A DNA stretch of 38,653 bases from an uncultured Oscillospiraceae bacterium (lineage in GTDB: Bacteria; Bacillota; Clostridia; Oscillospirales; Acutalibacteraceae). The notes beneath the pieces were generated by a model. The model did not search any database. It was not told the DNA's origin and saw only the letters and a program-made list of their open reading frames with translations. Position numbers and translations under genes: made by a program. The stretch covers positions 1 through 38,653 of the forward strand of contig URCA01000034.1 in the NCBI GenBank assembly GCA_900546265.1, in the 5' to 3' direction. Positions 22,328 to 29,733 of this stretch are shown here, one piece after another; positions within the stretch are counted from its first letter, which is position 1, and each line of letters starts with the position of its first letter.

Positions 22328-22876
22328 ATGCGGGAATTGTCGTTAAACGTCTTGGACATCGCGCAGAACTCCATCGCCGCCGGCGCGTCCGTCATCACCA
22401 TGACGGTGGAAGAGGACGCCGGGGCGGACCGGCTGACGCTGTCGGTGGAGGATAACGGCTGCGGCATGACGTCCGAGCAGCTGGAGCGGGTGCGGGATCC
22501 GTTTTACACCACCCGCACCACCCGCCCGGTGGGCATGGGGATCCCCCTGTTCCGCATGGCGGCGGAGGCCACCGGCGGCTCGCTTTCCATCACGTCTAAG
22601 CCGGGGGCCGGCACCACCGTGACGGCGGTGTTCGGGCTGTCCCATATCGACCGGCTGCCGCTGGGCGACATGGACGGGACGGTGTCCACCCTGGTGCGGA
22701 TGAATCCGGGACTGGATTTTTGTTATATTCACCGGGTGGACGGACGGGAGTTCGTGTTCGACACCCGGGAAATCCGCGATATCCTGGGGGACGTGCCCCT
22801 GGACGATCCGGACGTGGCCTTGTGGCTGAACGAGTACCTCCGGGAGCAGGACGGGGCCGTCGGCGGCACCGCTTGA
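22328..22876 (+). CDS. Histidine-kinase-like ATPase (HATPase_c) of the hydrogenase operon
   Basis: GHKL-fold ATP-binding protein of unknown role, found between the NuoE-like and ferredoxin-like genes of Firmicutes hnd operons. In 182 residues it has the N box (NVLDIAQNSIAAGA, 7-20), G1 DNGCGM (42-47), an F-box-like DPFYTTR and G2 VGMGIPLFR. There is no dimerisation/phosphoacceptor histidine domain, so it is not a complete sensor kinase. A C-terminal stretch of about 60 residues (from about 120) has no family I recognise. ATG 22328 lies four bases after the preceding stop, with only a weak ribosome site, so translation is probably coupled. It may serve as a regulatory or assembly ATPase. Confidence 0.8.
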   Translation: MRELSLNVLDIAQNSIAAGASVITMTVEEDAGADRLTLSVEDNGCGMTSEQLERVRDPFYTTRTTRPVGMGIPLFRMAAEATGGSLSITSKPGAGTTVTAVFGLSHIDRLPLGDMDGTVSTLVRMNPGLDFCYIHRVDGREFVFDTREIRDILGDVPLDDPDVALWLNEYLREQDGAVGGTA

Positions 22877-22899
22877 CAATCTGAACCGTTTGACATCCA

Positions 22900-22953
22900 G
22901 CGCGAGGGAAGCTTTTCGCGCCGAATTTACGTCTGCCGGGCCGCCCGCCCGGC
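22900..22953 (+). other. Two hairpins inside the hydrogenase operon
   Basis: GCGCGA (22900-22905) pairs with TCGCGC (22916-22921), and GCCGGGC (22935-22941) pairs with GCCCGGC (22947-22953) around CGCCC. They fill most of the 94-base gap before the HndB-like gene. No T run follows, so they are not a standard terminator; they might set mRNA processing or stability and subunit ratios. Confidence 0.45.
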
Positions 22954-22970
22954 AAGAAATGGAGGATCAT

Positions 22971-23342
22971 ATGAAAACCCTGGCAGAATTGCAGGCCATC
23001 CGGGATAAAGCCCGCGAAAAAATGGCGGTGCGGGACAACCAGCAGGACGCCACGCGTGTCATCGTGGGCATGGCCACCTGCGGCATCGCTGCCGGCGCCC
23101 GCCCGGTTTTGAACGCGTTTGTGGACGAGGTGGCCAAACGGCACCTCCAGAACATAACGGTCACCCAGACCGGCTGCATCGGCATGTGCCAGCTCGAGCC
23201 CATCGTGGAGGTTCTGGCGCCCGGCAAAGAAAAGGTCACCTACTGCAAGGTCACCCCGGAAAAGGTGGCGCGCATCGTCGCGGATCACCTGGTCAACGGG
23301 AACCCCGTCGCCGAGTACACCGTCGGCGCGCAGATGAAATAA
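22971..23342 (+). CDS. HndB-like [2Fe-2S] ferredoxin-domain subunit
   Basis: Thioredoxin-like 2Fe-2S protein carrying electrons within the hydrogenase complex. The 123-residue product has four Cys candidates (C37, C69, C73, C92) with the CIGMCQLEP motif of this fold. The ATG at 22971 has GGAGG five bases upstream; an in-frame upstream extension to 22890 passes through the two hairpins and has no ribosome site. It lies between the HATPase and the NuoF-like gene, matching the hndB position of the hndABCD operon of Desulfovibrio fructosovorans. Confidence 0.9.
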   Translation: MKTLAELQAIRDKAREKMAVRDNQQDATRVIVGMATCGIAAGARPVLNAFVDEVAKRHLQNITVTQTGCIGMCQLEPIVEVLAPGKEKVTYCKVTPEKVARIVADHLVNGNPVAEYTVGAQMK

Positions 23343-23360
23343 AGAGGAGGAAGAAAAGCC

Positions 23361-25148
23361 ATGTATCGTTCCCATGTACTGGTTTGCGGCGGCACAGGAT
23401 GCACCTCCTCCGGCAGTCAGCAGATCATCGAGACGCTCGAAAAGGAGATTGCCGTCCAGGGCCTGACCGATGAAGTCAAGGTCGTGCGTACCGGCTGCTT
23501 CGGCCTGTGCGCTCTTGGCCCGATTATGATCGTGTATCCCGAGGGTTGCTTCTATTCCCGCGTCAACGTGGAGGATATTCCGGAAATCGTCAGCGAGCAT
23601 CTGCTCAAGGGCCGTATCGTCACCCGCCTGCTCTACGATGAGACAGTGGAGAAGGACGAGGTCAAGTCTCTGAACGAGACCGATTTCTATAAGAAACAAG
23701 TGCGGGTGGCGCTGCGCAACTGCGGCGTTATCAACCCCGAATCCATTGACGAATACATTGCCTTCGACGGCTACCAGGCGCTGGCCAAGTGCCTGACCGA
23801 GTACACCCCGGATCAGGTCATTCAGGTGATTACCGATTCCGGCCTGCGGGGCCGCGGCGGCGGCGGGTTCCCCACCGGCCGCAAGTGGGCGCTCTGCGCC
23901 CCCAACAAGGCGCCCCAGAAGTACGTGGTTTGCAACGCCGACGAGGGCGATCCCGGCGCGTTCATGGACCGTTCGGTGCTGGAGGGCGATCCCCACTGCA
24001 TCGTCGAGGCCATGGCCATCGCCGGCTATGCCATCGGGGCGACGAAGGGCTTCGTTTATGTCCGCGCGGAGTACCCCATTGCGGTGCGCCGCCTGCAGAT
24101 TGCCATCGATCAGGCCCGGGAGGCCGGCCTGCTGGGCAAGGATATTTTCGGTTCCGGTTTTGATTTTGACATGGAAATCCGGCTGGGTGCCGGCGCCTTC
24201 GTCTGCGGCGAGGAAACCGCGCTGATGACCTCCATCGAGGGCAACCGCGGAGAGCCCCGTCCCCGTCCCCCCTATCCGGCCGTCAAGGGCCTGTTCGGCT
24301 GCCCGACGGTGGAGAACAACGTGGAAACCTTCGCCAACGTGCCGCAGATCATCCTGCGGGGCGCGGACTGGTTCGCTTCCATGGGCACGGAGAAATCCAA
24401 GGGCACCAAGGTGTTCGCCCTGGGCGGTAAAATCAAGCATACCGGCCTGGTGGAAATCCCCATGGGCACCACTCTCAGGGAAATCGTGGAGGAAATCGGC
24501 GGCGGCGTGCCGAACGGCAAGAAGTTCAAGGCGGCTCAGACCGGCGGCCCCTCCGGCGGCTGCATCCCGGCGTCCCTCATCGATACCGAGATCGACTACG
24601 ACAACCTCATTGCCATGGGCTGTATGATGGGCTCCGGCGGTCTTATCGTCATGGACGAGGACAACTGCATGGTGGACATCGCGAAGTTCTTCCTGGAGTT
24701 TACGGTGGACGAGTCCTGCGGCAAGTGCACCCCCTGCCGCGTGGGCACCAAGCGCCTGCTGGAAATGCTGGATAAGATCACCAAGGGCAACGGCACCCTG
24801 GAGGATCTGGACGAGATGGAGGCGCTCTGTCACTACATCAAGCAGAACTCCCTGTGCGGCCTGGGCCAGACGGCGCCCAACCCGGTGCTGTCCACCCTGA
24901 AGTTCTTCCGCGACGAGTATGTGGCGCACGTGGTGGACAAAAAGTGCCCGGCGGGGGTCTGCAAATCCCTGCTGCATTATGAAATTGTGGCGGACAAGTG
25001 CAAGGGCTGCACCGCCTGCGCCCGCGTCTGCCCGGTCGGCGCCATCTCCGGCACCGTGAAAAACCCGCACGTCATCGACGTGAACGCGTGCATCAAGTGC
25101 GGTGCCTGTATCGAGAAGTGCCGGTTCGGCGCGGTCGTGAAGGTTTGA
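23361..25148 (+). CDS. NuoF-like flavin subunit (HndC/HydB type) of NAD(P)-linked hydrogenase
   Basis: Binds FMN and NAD(P)H and passes electrons to and from the iron-sulphur chain. The 595-residue product has an N-terminal thioredoxin-like 2Fe-2S domain (first ~110 residues, CGGTGCTSSGSQ, TGCFGLCALGP), the FMN/NAD site with GLRGRGGGGFPTGRKW near 161, CGEETALMTSIEGNRGEPR, an SLBB region, a 4Fe-4S site SCGKCTPC (C453, C456, C459) with the fourth Cys in SLCGLGQTAPNP, and a C-terminal pair of 4Fe-4S clusters (CKGCTACARVCP, CIKCGACIEKC). That C-terminal ferredoxin pair is typical of electron-bifurcating and HndC-type subunits. ATG 23361 follows AGAGGAGG. Confidence 0.95.
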   Translation: MYRSHVLVCGGTGCTSSGSQQIIETLEKEIAVQGLTDEVKVVRTGCFGLCALGPIMIVYPEGCFYSRVNVEDIPEIVSEHLLKGRIVTRLLYDETVEKDEVKSLNETDFYKKQVRVALRNCGVINPESIDEYIAFDGYQALAKCLTEYTPDQVIQVITDSGLRGRGGGGFPTGRKWALCAPNKAPQKYVVCNADEGDPGAFMDRSVLEGDPHCIVEAMAIAGYAIGATKGFVYVRAEYPIAVRRLQIAIDQAREAGLLGKDIFGSGFDFDMEIRLGAGAFVCGEETALMTSIEGNRGEPRPRPPYPAVKGLFGCPTVENNVETFANVPQIILRGADWFASMGTEKSKGTKVFALGGKIKHTGLVEIPMGTTLREIVEEIGGGVPNGKKFKAAQTGGPSGGCIPASLIDTEIDYDNLIAMGCMMGSGGLIVMDEDNCMVDIAKFFLEFTVDESCGKCTPCRVGTKRLLEMLDKITKGNGTLEDLDEMEALCHYIKQNSLCGLGQTAPNPVLSTLKFFRDEYVAHVVDKKCPAGVCKSLLHYEIVADKCKGCTACARVCPVGAISGTVKNPHVIDVNACIKCGACIEKCRFGAVVKV

Positions 25149-25167
25149 GGAAGGAGTGTTTGCTGCA

Positions 25168-26910
25168 ATGGATATGGTGAATGTAAAAGTGAACGGGATT
25201 GCCGTCAGCGTACCGAAAGGCTCCACCATTCTGGAAGCCGCCCGGTATGCCGGCGTGGAAATCCCCACCCTCTGCTTTTTGAAGGATATCAATGAAATCG
25301 GCGCCTGCCGCATCTGCGTGGTGGAGGCCACCGGCGCCCGCGGACTGGTGACCGCCTGCGTCTACCCCGTTTCGGAGGGGATGGAAATCCAGACCAACAC
25401 CGAAAAGGTACAGAAGGCGCGGAAAACCACCCTGGAGCTGATTCTTTCCACCCATGAGAAGAAGTGCCTGTCCTGCGTGCGTTCCGGCGACTGCGAGCTG
25501 CAGAAAATGTGCCGCGACTACGGCGTGGAGGACGCGGATAAGTACGCGGGCTTCCGGCCCCAGTACGAGCTGGACACCTCCGCCGCCCACCTGGTGCGGG
25601 ACAACAACAAGTGCATTCTCTGCCGCCGCTGCGTCGCGGCCTGCAAGCAGCAGTTCGTTTCGGTCATCGGGGCCAACGATCGCGGCATCGACACCCACAT
25701 CGCCTGCGCGTTTGAGAAGCCTCTCAACGACGTGCCCTGCGTGTCCTGCGGCCAGTGCATCGTGGTTTGCCCCACCGGCGCGCTGACCGAAAAGGACGAC
25801 ACCGACAAGGTGTGGGCGGCCCTGGCCGATCCCACCAAGCACGTGGTAGTGCAGACCGCCCCGTCCATCCGGGCCACCTTGGGCGAGGCCTTCGGTATGC
25901 CCATCGGCACCAACGTGGAAGGCAAAATGGTGGCGGCTCTCCGCCGCCTGGGCTTTGACAAGGTGTTCGACACCAACTTCGGCGCCGACGTGACCATTGT
26001 CGAAGAGGCCAACGAGCTGGTCGAGCGGGTGAAAAACGGCGGCGTGCTGCCCATGATCACCTCCTGCTCCCCCGGCTGGGTCAAGTTTGCCGAGTATTAT
26101 TATCCGGATCTGCTCCCGCATCTGTCCTCCTGCAAATCCCCGCAGCAGATGTTCGGCGGCATTCTGAAAACCTACTATGCTGAGAAAAACGGCATCGATC
26201 CTAAAGACATCGTGTCCGTTTCCATCATGCCCTGCACCGCCAAGAAGTTTGAAATCGGCCGGGACGATCAGGACGCGGCCGGTCTCGCGGACGTGGACAT
26301 CGCTCTCACCACCCGGGAACTGGCCCGGATGATCGATCGGGCGGGCATCAAGTTCCCCTATCTGCCCGATGAGGAATTCGACAGCCCCATGGGCGAGGAC
26401 ACCGGCGCGGCGGTCATCTTCGGCGCCACCGGCGGCGTCATGGAGGCGGCGCTCCGCACCGCCAACGACTGGCTCACCGGCAAGGATAACGGGGCCGTGG
26501 AGTTTAAGGAAGTGCGCGGCACCGCCGGCCTGAAGGAGGCCACCTACAACATCGGCGGCCTGGAGGTCAAGGTGGCGGTGGTCAGCGGCATCGCGGGCGC
26601 CAACTATGTCATGAGCTGTATCCAGGACGGCACCGCCCCCTGGACCTTTGTGGAGGTCATGTGCTGCCCCGGCGGCTGCGTCAACGGCGGCGGCCAGCCC
26701 ATTCAGCCCGCCTCGGTGCGCAATGTGTTCGACCTCAAGGCCATGCGCGCCAAAGCGCTGTATGACCAGGACGCCGGCATGACGCTGCGCAAATCCCACG
26801 ACAACCCGATGGTCAAGGCGATTTACGAGGAATTCTTCGGTAGCTACGGCAGCCACAAGGCCCACGAAGTGCTGCACACCAGCTATGTCGGGCGGAAAAA
26901 GTTCAAATAA
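25168..26910 (+). CDS. [FeFe]-hydrogenase catalytic subunit (HndD/HydA type)
   Basis: Reversibly reduces protons to H2 at the H-cluster. The 580-residue product has an N-terminal 2Fe-2S domain, a His-Cys3 4Fe-4S site (HEKKCLSCVRSGDCELQKMC-like), two more 4Fe-4S sites (CILCRRCVAAC, CVSCGQCIVVC), and the H-cluster loops TSCSPGW (C300), IMPCTAKK (C356) and EVMCCPGGCVNGGGQP (C500/C504). L1 has Ser where many enzymes have a second Cys, and L3 has Cys where many have Ala. A small C-terminal helical domain ends in SYVGRKKFK. ATG 25168 follows AAGGAG by 11 bases; ATG 25174 is also possible. Maturation genes hydE, hydF and hydG are not in this window. Whether the complex bifurcates between NADH and ferredoxin cannot be settled from sequence. 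Confidence 0.95.
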   Translation: MDMVNVKVNGIAVSVPKGSTILEAARYAGVEIPTLCFLKDINEIGACRICVVEATGARGLVTACVYPVSEGMEIQTNTEKVQKARKTTLELILSTHEKKCLSCVRSGDCELQKMCRDYGVEDADKYAGFRPQYELDTSAAHLVRDNNKCILCRRCVAACKQQFVSVIGANDRGIDTHIACAFEKPLNDVPCVSCGQCIVVCPTGALTEKDDTDKVWAALADPTKHVVVQTAPSIRATLGEAFGMPIGTNVEGKMVAALRRLGFDKVFDTNFGADVTIVEEANELVERVKNGGVLPMITSCSPGWVKFAEYYYPDLLPHLSSCKSPQQMFGGILKTYYAEKNGIDPKDIVSVSIMPCTAKKFEIGRDDQDAAGLADVDIALTTRELARMIDRAGIKFPYLPDEEFDSPMGEDTGAAVIFGATGGVMEAALRTANDWLTGKDNGAVEFKEVRGTAGLKEATYNIGGLEVKVAVVSGIAGANYVMSCIQDGTAPWTFVEVMCCPGGCVNGGGQPIQPASVRNVFDLKAMRAKALYDQDAGMTLRKSHDNPMVKAIYEEFFGSYGSHKAHEVLHTSYVGRKKFK

Positions 26911-26920
26911 GTGTGAAAAT

Positions 26921-26954
26921 GCCCCGCTGCTTCACGGCAGCGGGGCGTTTTTTA
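26921..26954 (+). terminator. Terminator of the hydrogenase operon
   Basis: GCCCCGCTGC (26921-26930) pairs with GCAGCGGGGC (26937-26946) around TTCACG, followed by GTTTTTT. Confidence 0.93.
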
Positions 26955-27212
26955 AGGTTCCTCCGGATATAAATAGTCACCGACCTCTGCGGTTGCCAAA
27001 CGCCGAACGCAAGGCGCGCAGACCGCGAATTTACCGATATGAATGAGAGCATCCGCGCGATGACACAGCAAACAGTGGTCGACGGATGGACTCAGCCGGA
27101 TTTCCCCCTGCTTGACGACGATATCCAACCGATCTCCCGCCTGAATATTTAAAAAATGGCGAATATCCGCCGGCAGGATGACCCGGCCCATCTCATCTAC
27201 AACCATGCGCAA
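26952..27212 (-). CDS. AbrB/SpoVT-like swapped-hairpin regulator with C-terminal zinc ribbon
   Basis: Predicted small DNA-binding protein. Residues 1-40 are a swapped-hairpin AbrB domain (VVDEMGRVILPADIRHFLNI, AGDRLDIVVKQGEIRL). Residues of about 46-72 hold two CxxC pairs (C47/C50, C65/C68) in a ribbon-like arrangement with the family's alternating charged residues, ending in VRRL. A TTG start at 27212 fits AGGAAG nine bases upstream; ATG 27206 is also possible. It has a clean promoter and overlaps the hydrogenase terminator region at its 3' end. It is divergent from the XRE gene. Its targets are unknown; the transition-state family name is only a fold assignment. Confidence 0.8.
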   Translation of the reverse strand: MRMVVDEMGRVILPADIRHFLNIQAGDRLDIVVKQGEIRLSPSVDHCLLCHRADALIHIGKFAVCAPCVRRLATAEVGDYLYPEEP

Positions 27213-27241
27213 TTCACTTCTTCCTAGTTCTCAGTAACCTC

Positions 27242-27270
27242 ATTATAGTATTATAAGACTATATTGTAAA
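27242..27270 (-). promoter_or_regulatory. Promoter of the AbrB-like gene
   Basis: On the minus strand TTTACA (27265-27270), 17 bases and TATAAT (27242-27247). The region is strongly AT-rich and contains a palindrome TTATA GTAT TATAA. The XRE gene on the plus strand has TATAAT at 27307-27312 with a weak -35 (TATTTT at 27284-27289). Confidence 0.65.
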
Positions 27271-27336
27271 GACTTTATTAAACTATTTTCCCGTCTTTCA
27301 GGGCAGTATAATACTTTTATGAAAGGCGGTATACAC

Positions 27337-27648
27337 ATGACGGTACAGGAGCGCATTCGTAAACTCATGGAGGTTAAAGGGTGGTCAGAATACCGACTAG
27401 CCAAAGAGGCGCATCTGCCCCAGTCAACGATTTCTCATATGTTCAAGAGAAATAATGCGCCGACCATTCCAACCACCGAGGCGATATGCCATGTTTTTGG
27501 CCTGACTCTTTCTCAGTTTTTTGCCGACGAGGGTGAAGCGGTGGTTCTAACCGAGGAACAAAAAGAATGGATGCTTCTCTGGGGATCCCTCAGCGAGGAG
27601 CAGCGGAGCATCATAAAAGCAACCATGAAAAATTTCAGTGAGGAATAG
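27337..27648 (+). CDS. XRE-family HTH regulator
   Basis: Predicted DNA-binding protein of 103 residues with a Cro/CI helix-turn-helix at about 5-62 (VQERIRKLMEVKGWSEYRLA, LPQSTISHMFKR, TTEAICHVFGLTLSQFF), followed by a 40-residue acidic tail (EEQKEWMLLWGSLSEEQRSII). This is a common small Firmicutes regulator with no assigned target. The GGCGG site seven bases before ATG 27337 favours it over ATG 27319. It is divergent from the AbrB-like gene. Confidence 0.88.
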   Translation: MTVQERIRKLMEVKGWSEYRLAKEAHLPQSTISHMFKRNNAPTIPTTEAICHVFGLTLSQFFADEGEAVVLTEEQKEWMLLWGSLSEEQRSIIKATMKNFSEE

Positions 27649-27649
27649 A

Positions 27650-27692
27650 CCGGCGCTGTTTGCGATGGGCTGTCGCGGACGGGCCGGTTTTT
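27650..27692 (+). terminator. Terminator of the XRE gene
   Basis: Outer arms ACCGGC and GCCGGT enclose an inner hairpin GCGA with TCGC; the outer arm is followed by TTTTT. The stem is interrupted, so efficiency is less certain. Confidence 0.6.
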
Positions 27693-27789
27693 ATATGGGT
27701 ATAGATATAGTGGATAAAAGAGGGAAACCGGCTATATATAGAACTCTGCACCGTAAAGTTGAAAAGCCGCAGGAAATCGTGAAAAAAGC

Positions 27790-27818
27790 TTGACCCTTCG
27801 CGGCTTTTGTGATACAAT
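27790..27818 (+). promoter_or_regulatory. Promoter of the rpmG-secE-nusG-rplK-rplA operon
   Basis: TTGACC (27790-27795), a 17-base spacer and TACAAT (27813-27818). About 100 bases of leader follow before rpmG, with a short hairpin CTCCC and GAGGGAG around CTTGTC. Confidence 0.75.
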
Positions 27819-27922
27819 AACACTTACCTCAAAAGGGGTTTATTTTTTTGTGCCCATTTTTAGGCGCAGTCTCCCCTTGTCGAGGGAGGTTCACAAATTT
27901 CCGAAAATCGGGAGGTGCCGTT

Positions 27923-28072
27923 ATGAGAGTCAAAATTACCCTGGCCTGCACGGAGTGCAAACAGCGCAACTACAACACCATGAAGAACAAGAAGAACGAT
28001 CCGGACCGGCTGGAAATGAGCAAGTATTGCCGCTTCTGCCGCAAACACACCACGCATCGGGAAACCAAATAA
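27923..28072 (+). CDS. rpmG: 50S ribosomal protein L33 (zinc-binding form)
   Basis: Large-subunit protein near the E site. The 49 residues begin MRVKITLACTECKQRNY and carry two CxxC pairs (TECK and CRFC), the zinc-binding version, ending in KHTTHRETK. The ATG at 27923 follows GGGAGGTG by six bases; an in-frame upstream extension lacks a ribosome site. First gene of the operon, followed by secE as in many Firmicutes. Confidence 0.96.
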   Translation: MRVKITLACTECKQRNYNTMKNKKNDPDRLEMSKYCRFCRKHTTHRETK

Positions 28073-28115
28073 GAAATGCGGCTGACAAAGCTCGTTTCAA
28101 ACGGGAGGGTTTGCA

Positions 28116-28448
28116 ATGGCTGACGAAAAAGACCTGTCCAAGGACACGGAGGAAGTTACACAAGAGTCGGAAACCGTGGCCCCGGAAAAGGGCGCCAAGA
28201 CCGCCAAGTCGGACAAGGACGCCAAGGCCGATGCCGCCAAGAAAAAAGGGCCCGGCCTGGGCAAGCGGATCGCCAAGTACTTCCGGGATGTGAAAGGCGA
28301 GTTCAAAAAAATCATCTGGCCGACGCTGCCCACGGTGGTGCGCAACACGGGCGTGACCCTGGCGATGTGCGCCGTTTTGGGCCTGGTCATCTGCGTCATC
28401 GACTTTGGACTGGGCGCTCTGGTCAATCTCTTGGTGAACGCCGGCTAA
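28116..28448 (+). CDS. secE: Preprotein translocase subunit SecE with charged N-terminal extension
   Basis: Single-helix clamp of the SecYEG channel. The core (about residues 46-110) has the conserved amphipathic helix FRDVKGEFKKIIWPT and a C-terminal membrane helix (about 78-100). The first 45 residues are an acidic/Lys-rich tail, longer than in the minimal clostridial proteins and probably disordered. ATG 28116 follows GGGAGG by nine bases. It lies between rpmG and nusG; no tRNA-Trp gene is present in the 43-base gap, where some genomes have one. Confidence 0.94.
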   Translation: MADEKDLSKDTEEVTQESETVAPEKGAKTAKSDKDAKADAAKKKGPGLGKRIAKYFRDVKGEFKKIIWPTLPTVVRNTGVTLAMCAVLGLVICVIDFGLGALVNLLVNAG

Positions 28449-28491
28449 TCCCTATGCGGCTGTTGGATAAAATGCGTATGGAGGATTGGCG

Positions 28492-29013
28492 ATGAGCGAT
28501 CTGGCGAGATGGTATGTGGTGCATACCTATTCCGGCTATGAGAATAAGGTAGCCACCAACCTGGAAAAAATCGTGGAGAACCGGAAGCTGCACGACTGGA
28601 TTCATGAAATCCGCGTCCCCACCGAAACCGTTGTCGAAATCAAAGACAACAAAAAGCGCGAAGTCGAGCGGAAAATTTTCCCCGGCTACGTGCTGGTCAA
28701 GATGGTGATGACGGACGATTCCTGGTATGTCGTGCGCAACACCCGGGGCTGCACCGGCTTTGTCGGGCCTAATGGCAAGCCCATCCCCCTCACGGAGGAG
28801 GAAGTGGCGGCGCTGGGCGTCGAGAAGCGGGAGATCGAGATCACCTATGCCGTGGGCGATACCGTGCGTATCATCGACGGCCCGCTGGAGAATTTCTCCG
28901 GCATTGTGGACGAAATCGATCTCGAGAAAAACAAAGTCCGCGTGACCATTTCCATGTTCGGGCGGGAAACCCCCGTGGAATTGGAACTGGATCAAGCGGA
29001 ACCCATGGACTGA
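28492..29013 (+). CDS. nusG: Transcription elongation/antitermination factor NusG
   Basis: Universal RNA polymerase factor coupling transcription with translation and Rho. The 173-residue product has the NGN domain (RWYVVHTYSGYENKVA, FPGYVLVKMVMTDDSWYVVR) and the C-terminal KOW domain (VGDTVRIIDGPLENFSGIV, VRVTISMFGRETPVELELDQ). ATG 28492 follows GGAGG (28480-28484) by seven bases; it is preceded by secE with a 43-base gap. Confidence 0.97.
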   Translation: MSDLARWYVVHTYSGYENKVATNLEKIVENRKLHDWIHEIRVPTETVVEIKDNKKREVERKIFPGYVLVKMVMTDDSWYVVRNTRGCTGFVGPNGKPIPLTEEEVAALGVEKREIEITYAVGDTVRIIDGPLENFSGIVDEIDLEKNKVRVTISMFGRETPVELELDQAEPMD

Positions 29014-29060
29014 TGACGGCTGGGAACCCCCTGGCTGTCGGTTAGGCGTTTTTCCTGTGC

Positions 29061-29080
29061 GCCGGACGGTTTTGTCCGGC
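29061..29080 (+). other. Hairpin in the rplK leader
   Basis: GCCGGAC (29061-29067) pairs perfectly with GTCCGGC (29074-29080) around GGTTTT, in a 150-base gap between nusG and rplK. No T tract follows. It may belong to an mRNA regulatory site for the L11/L1 genes. Confidence 0.4.
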
Positions 29081-29165
29081 TGTGGGAGGGGCGGCCCGGC
29101 GTGCCTGCGGCGCACCGCGGCTATTGCTCCGCCGTTTACCACAAATTTTGGAGGTGCAAGAAAAA

Positions 29166-29591
29166 ATGGCTCAGAAAGTAACCGGTTATATCAAATTGCA
29201 GATTCCGGCCGGAAAGGCAACCCCGGCGCCCCCTGTTGGGCCGGCCCTCGGCCAGCACGGCGTCAACATCATGGCGTTCACCAAGGAATTCAACGAACGC
29301 ACGAAAAACGACGTAGGTCTTGTGATCCCCGTCGTCATCACGGTGTATGCCGACCGTTCGTTTACCTTTATTACCAAGACCCCCCCTGCGGCGGTTCTGA
29401 TCAAGAAAGCCTGCGGTCTCGATAAGGCCTCCGGCGTGCCGAACAAGAACAAGGTGGCCAAGATCACCAAGGAACAGGTGCGCAAGATCGCCGAGACCAA
29501 AATGCCCGACCTGAATGCCGCCAACGTGGAAAGTGCCATGAGCATGATCGCCGGCACCGCCCGCAGCATGGGCATCGAGGTTGTGGACTAA
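29166..29591 (+). CDS. rplK: 50S ribosomal protein L11
   Basis: Stalk-base protein of the GTPase-associated centre. The 141 residues include the N-terminal proline-rich hinge (KLQIPAGKATPAPPVGPALG), the RNA-binding C-terminal domain (KITKEQVRKIAETKMPDLNA, ESAMSMIAGTARSMGIEV) and the family's usual length. GGAGG at about 29150 lies 11 bases before ATG 29166, a long spacing across an A run. Confidence 0.98.
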   Translation: MAQKVTGYIKLQIPAGKATPAPPVGPALGQHGVNIMAFTKEFNERTKNDVGLVIPVVITVYADRSFTFITKTPPAAVLIKKACGLDKASGVPNKNKVAKITKEQVRKIAETKMPDLNAANVESAMSMIAGTARSMGIEVVD

Positions 29592-29604
29592 CTGCGTTTC
29601 CGCT

Positions 29605-29714
29605 GAACGGATGGAAACTCCATATCCGTTCCGGGTGGGAGGAACAACTTAGGCATTCCGATTTGACCACTCATACCGGCCGCCGCTTTTTGAGAGGGCG
29701 GTATTTTCCGGTAT
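29605..29714 (+). promoter_or_regulatory. Structured spacer between rplK and rplA, possible L1-binding region
   Basis: First hairpin: GAACGGAT (29605-29612) pairs with ATCCGTTC (29624-29631). Second: ATACCGG (29673-29679) pairs with CCGGTAT (29708-29714), enclosing CCGCC (29680-29684) with GGCGG (29697-29701). L1 is known to regulate its operon by binding mRNA that mimics its rRNA site; assignment here is inference from position. Confidence 0.4.
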
Positions 29715-29733
29715 CAACAGGGAGGAAAAACCA

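Noticed and set aside
22596..26877. Long minus-strand frames opposite the hydrogenase operon
   Set aside because: No recognisable family, no ribosome site, antisense to five clear subunit genes; typical of high-GC third-position bias.
28073..28115. tRNA-Trp between rpmG and secE, as in some genomes
   Set aside because: The gap is only 43 bases and has no cloverleaf.
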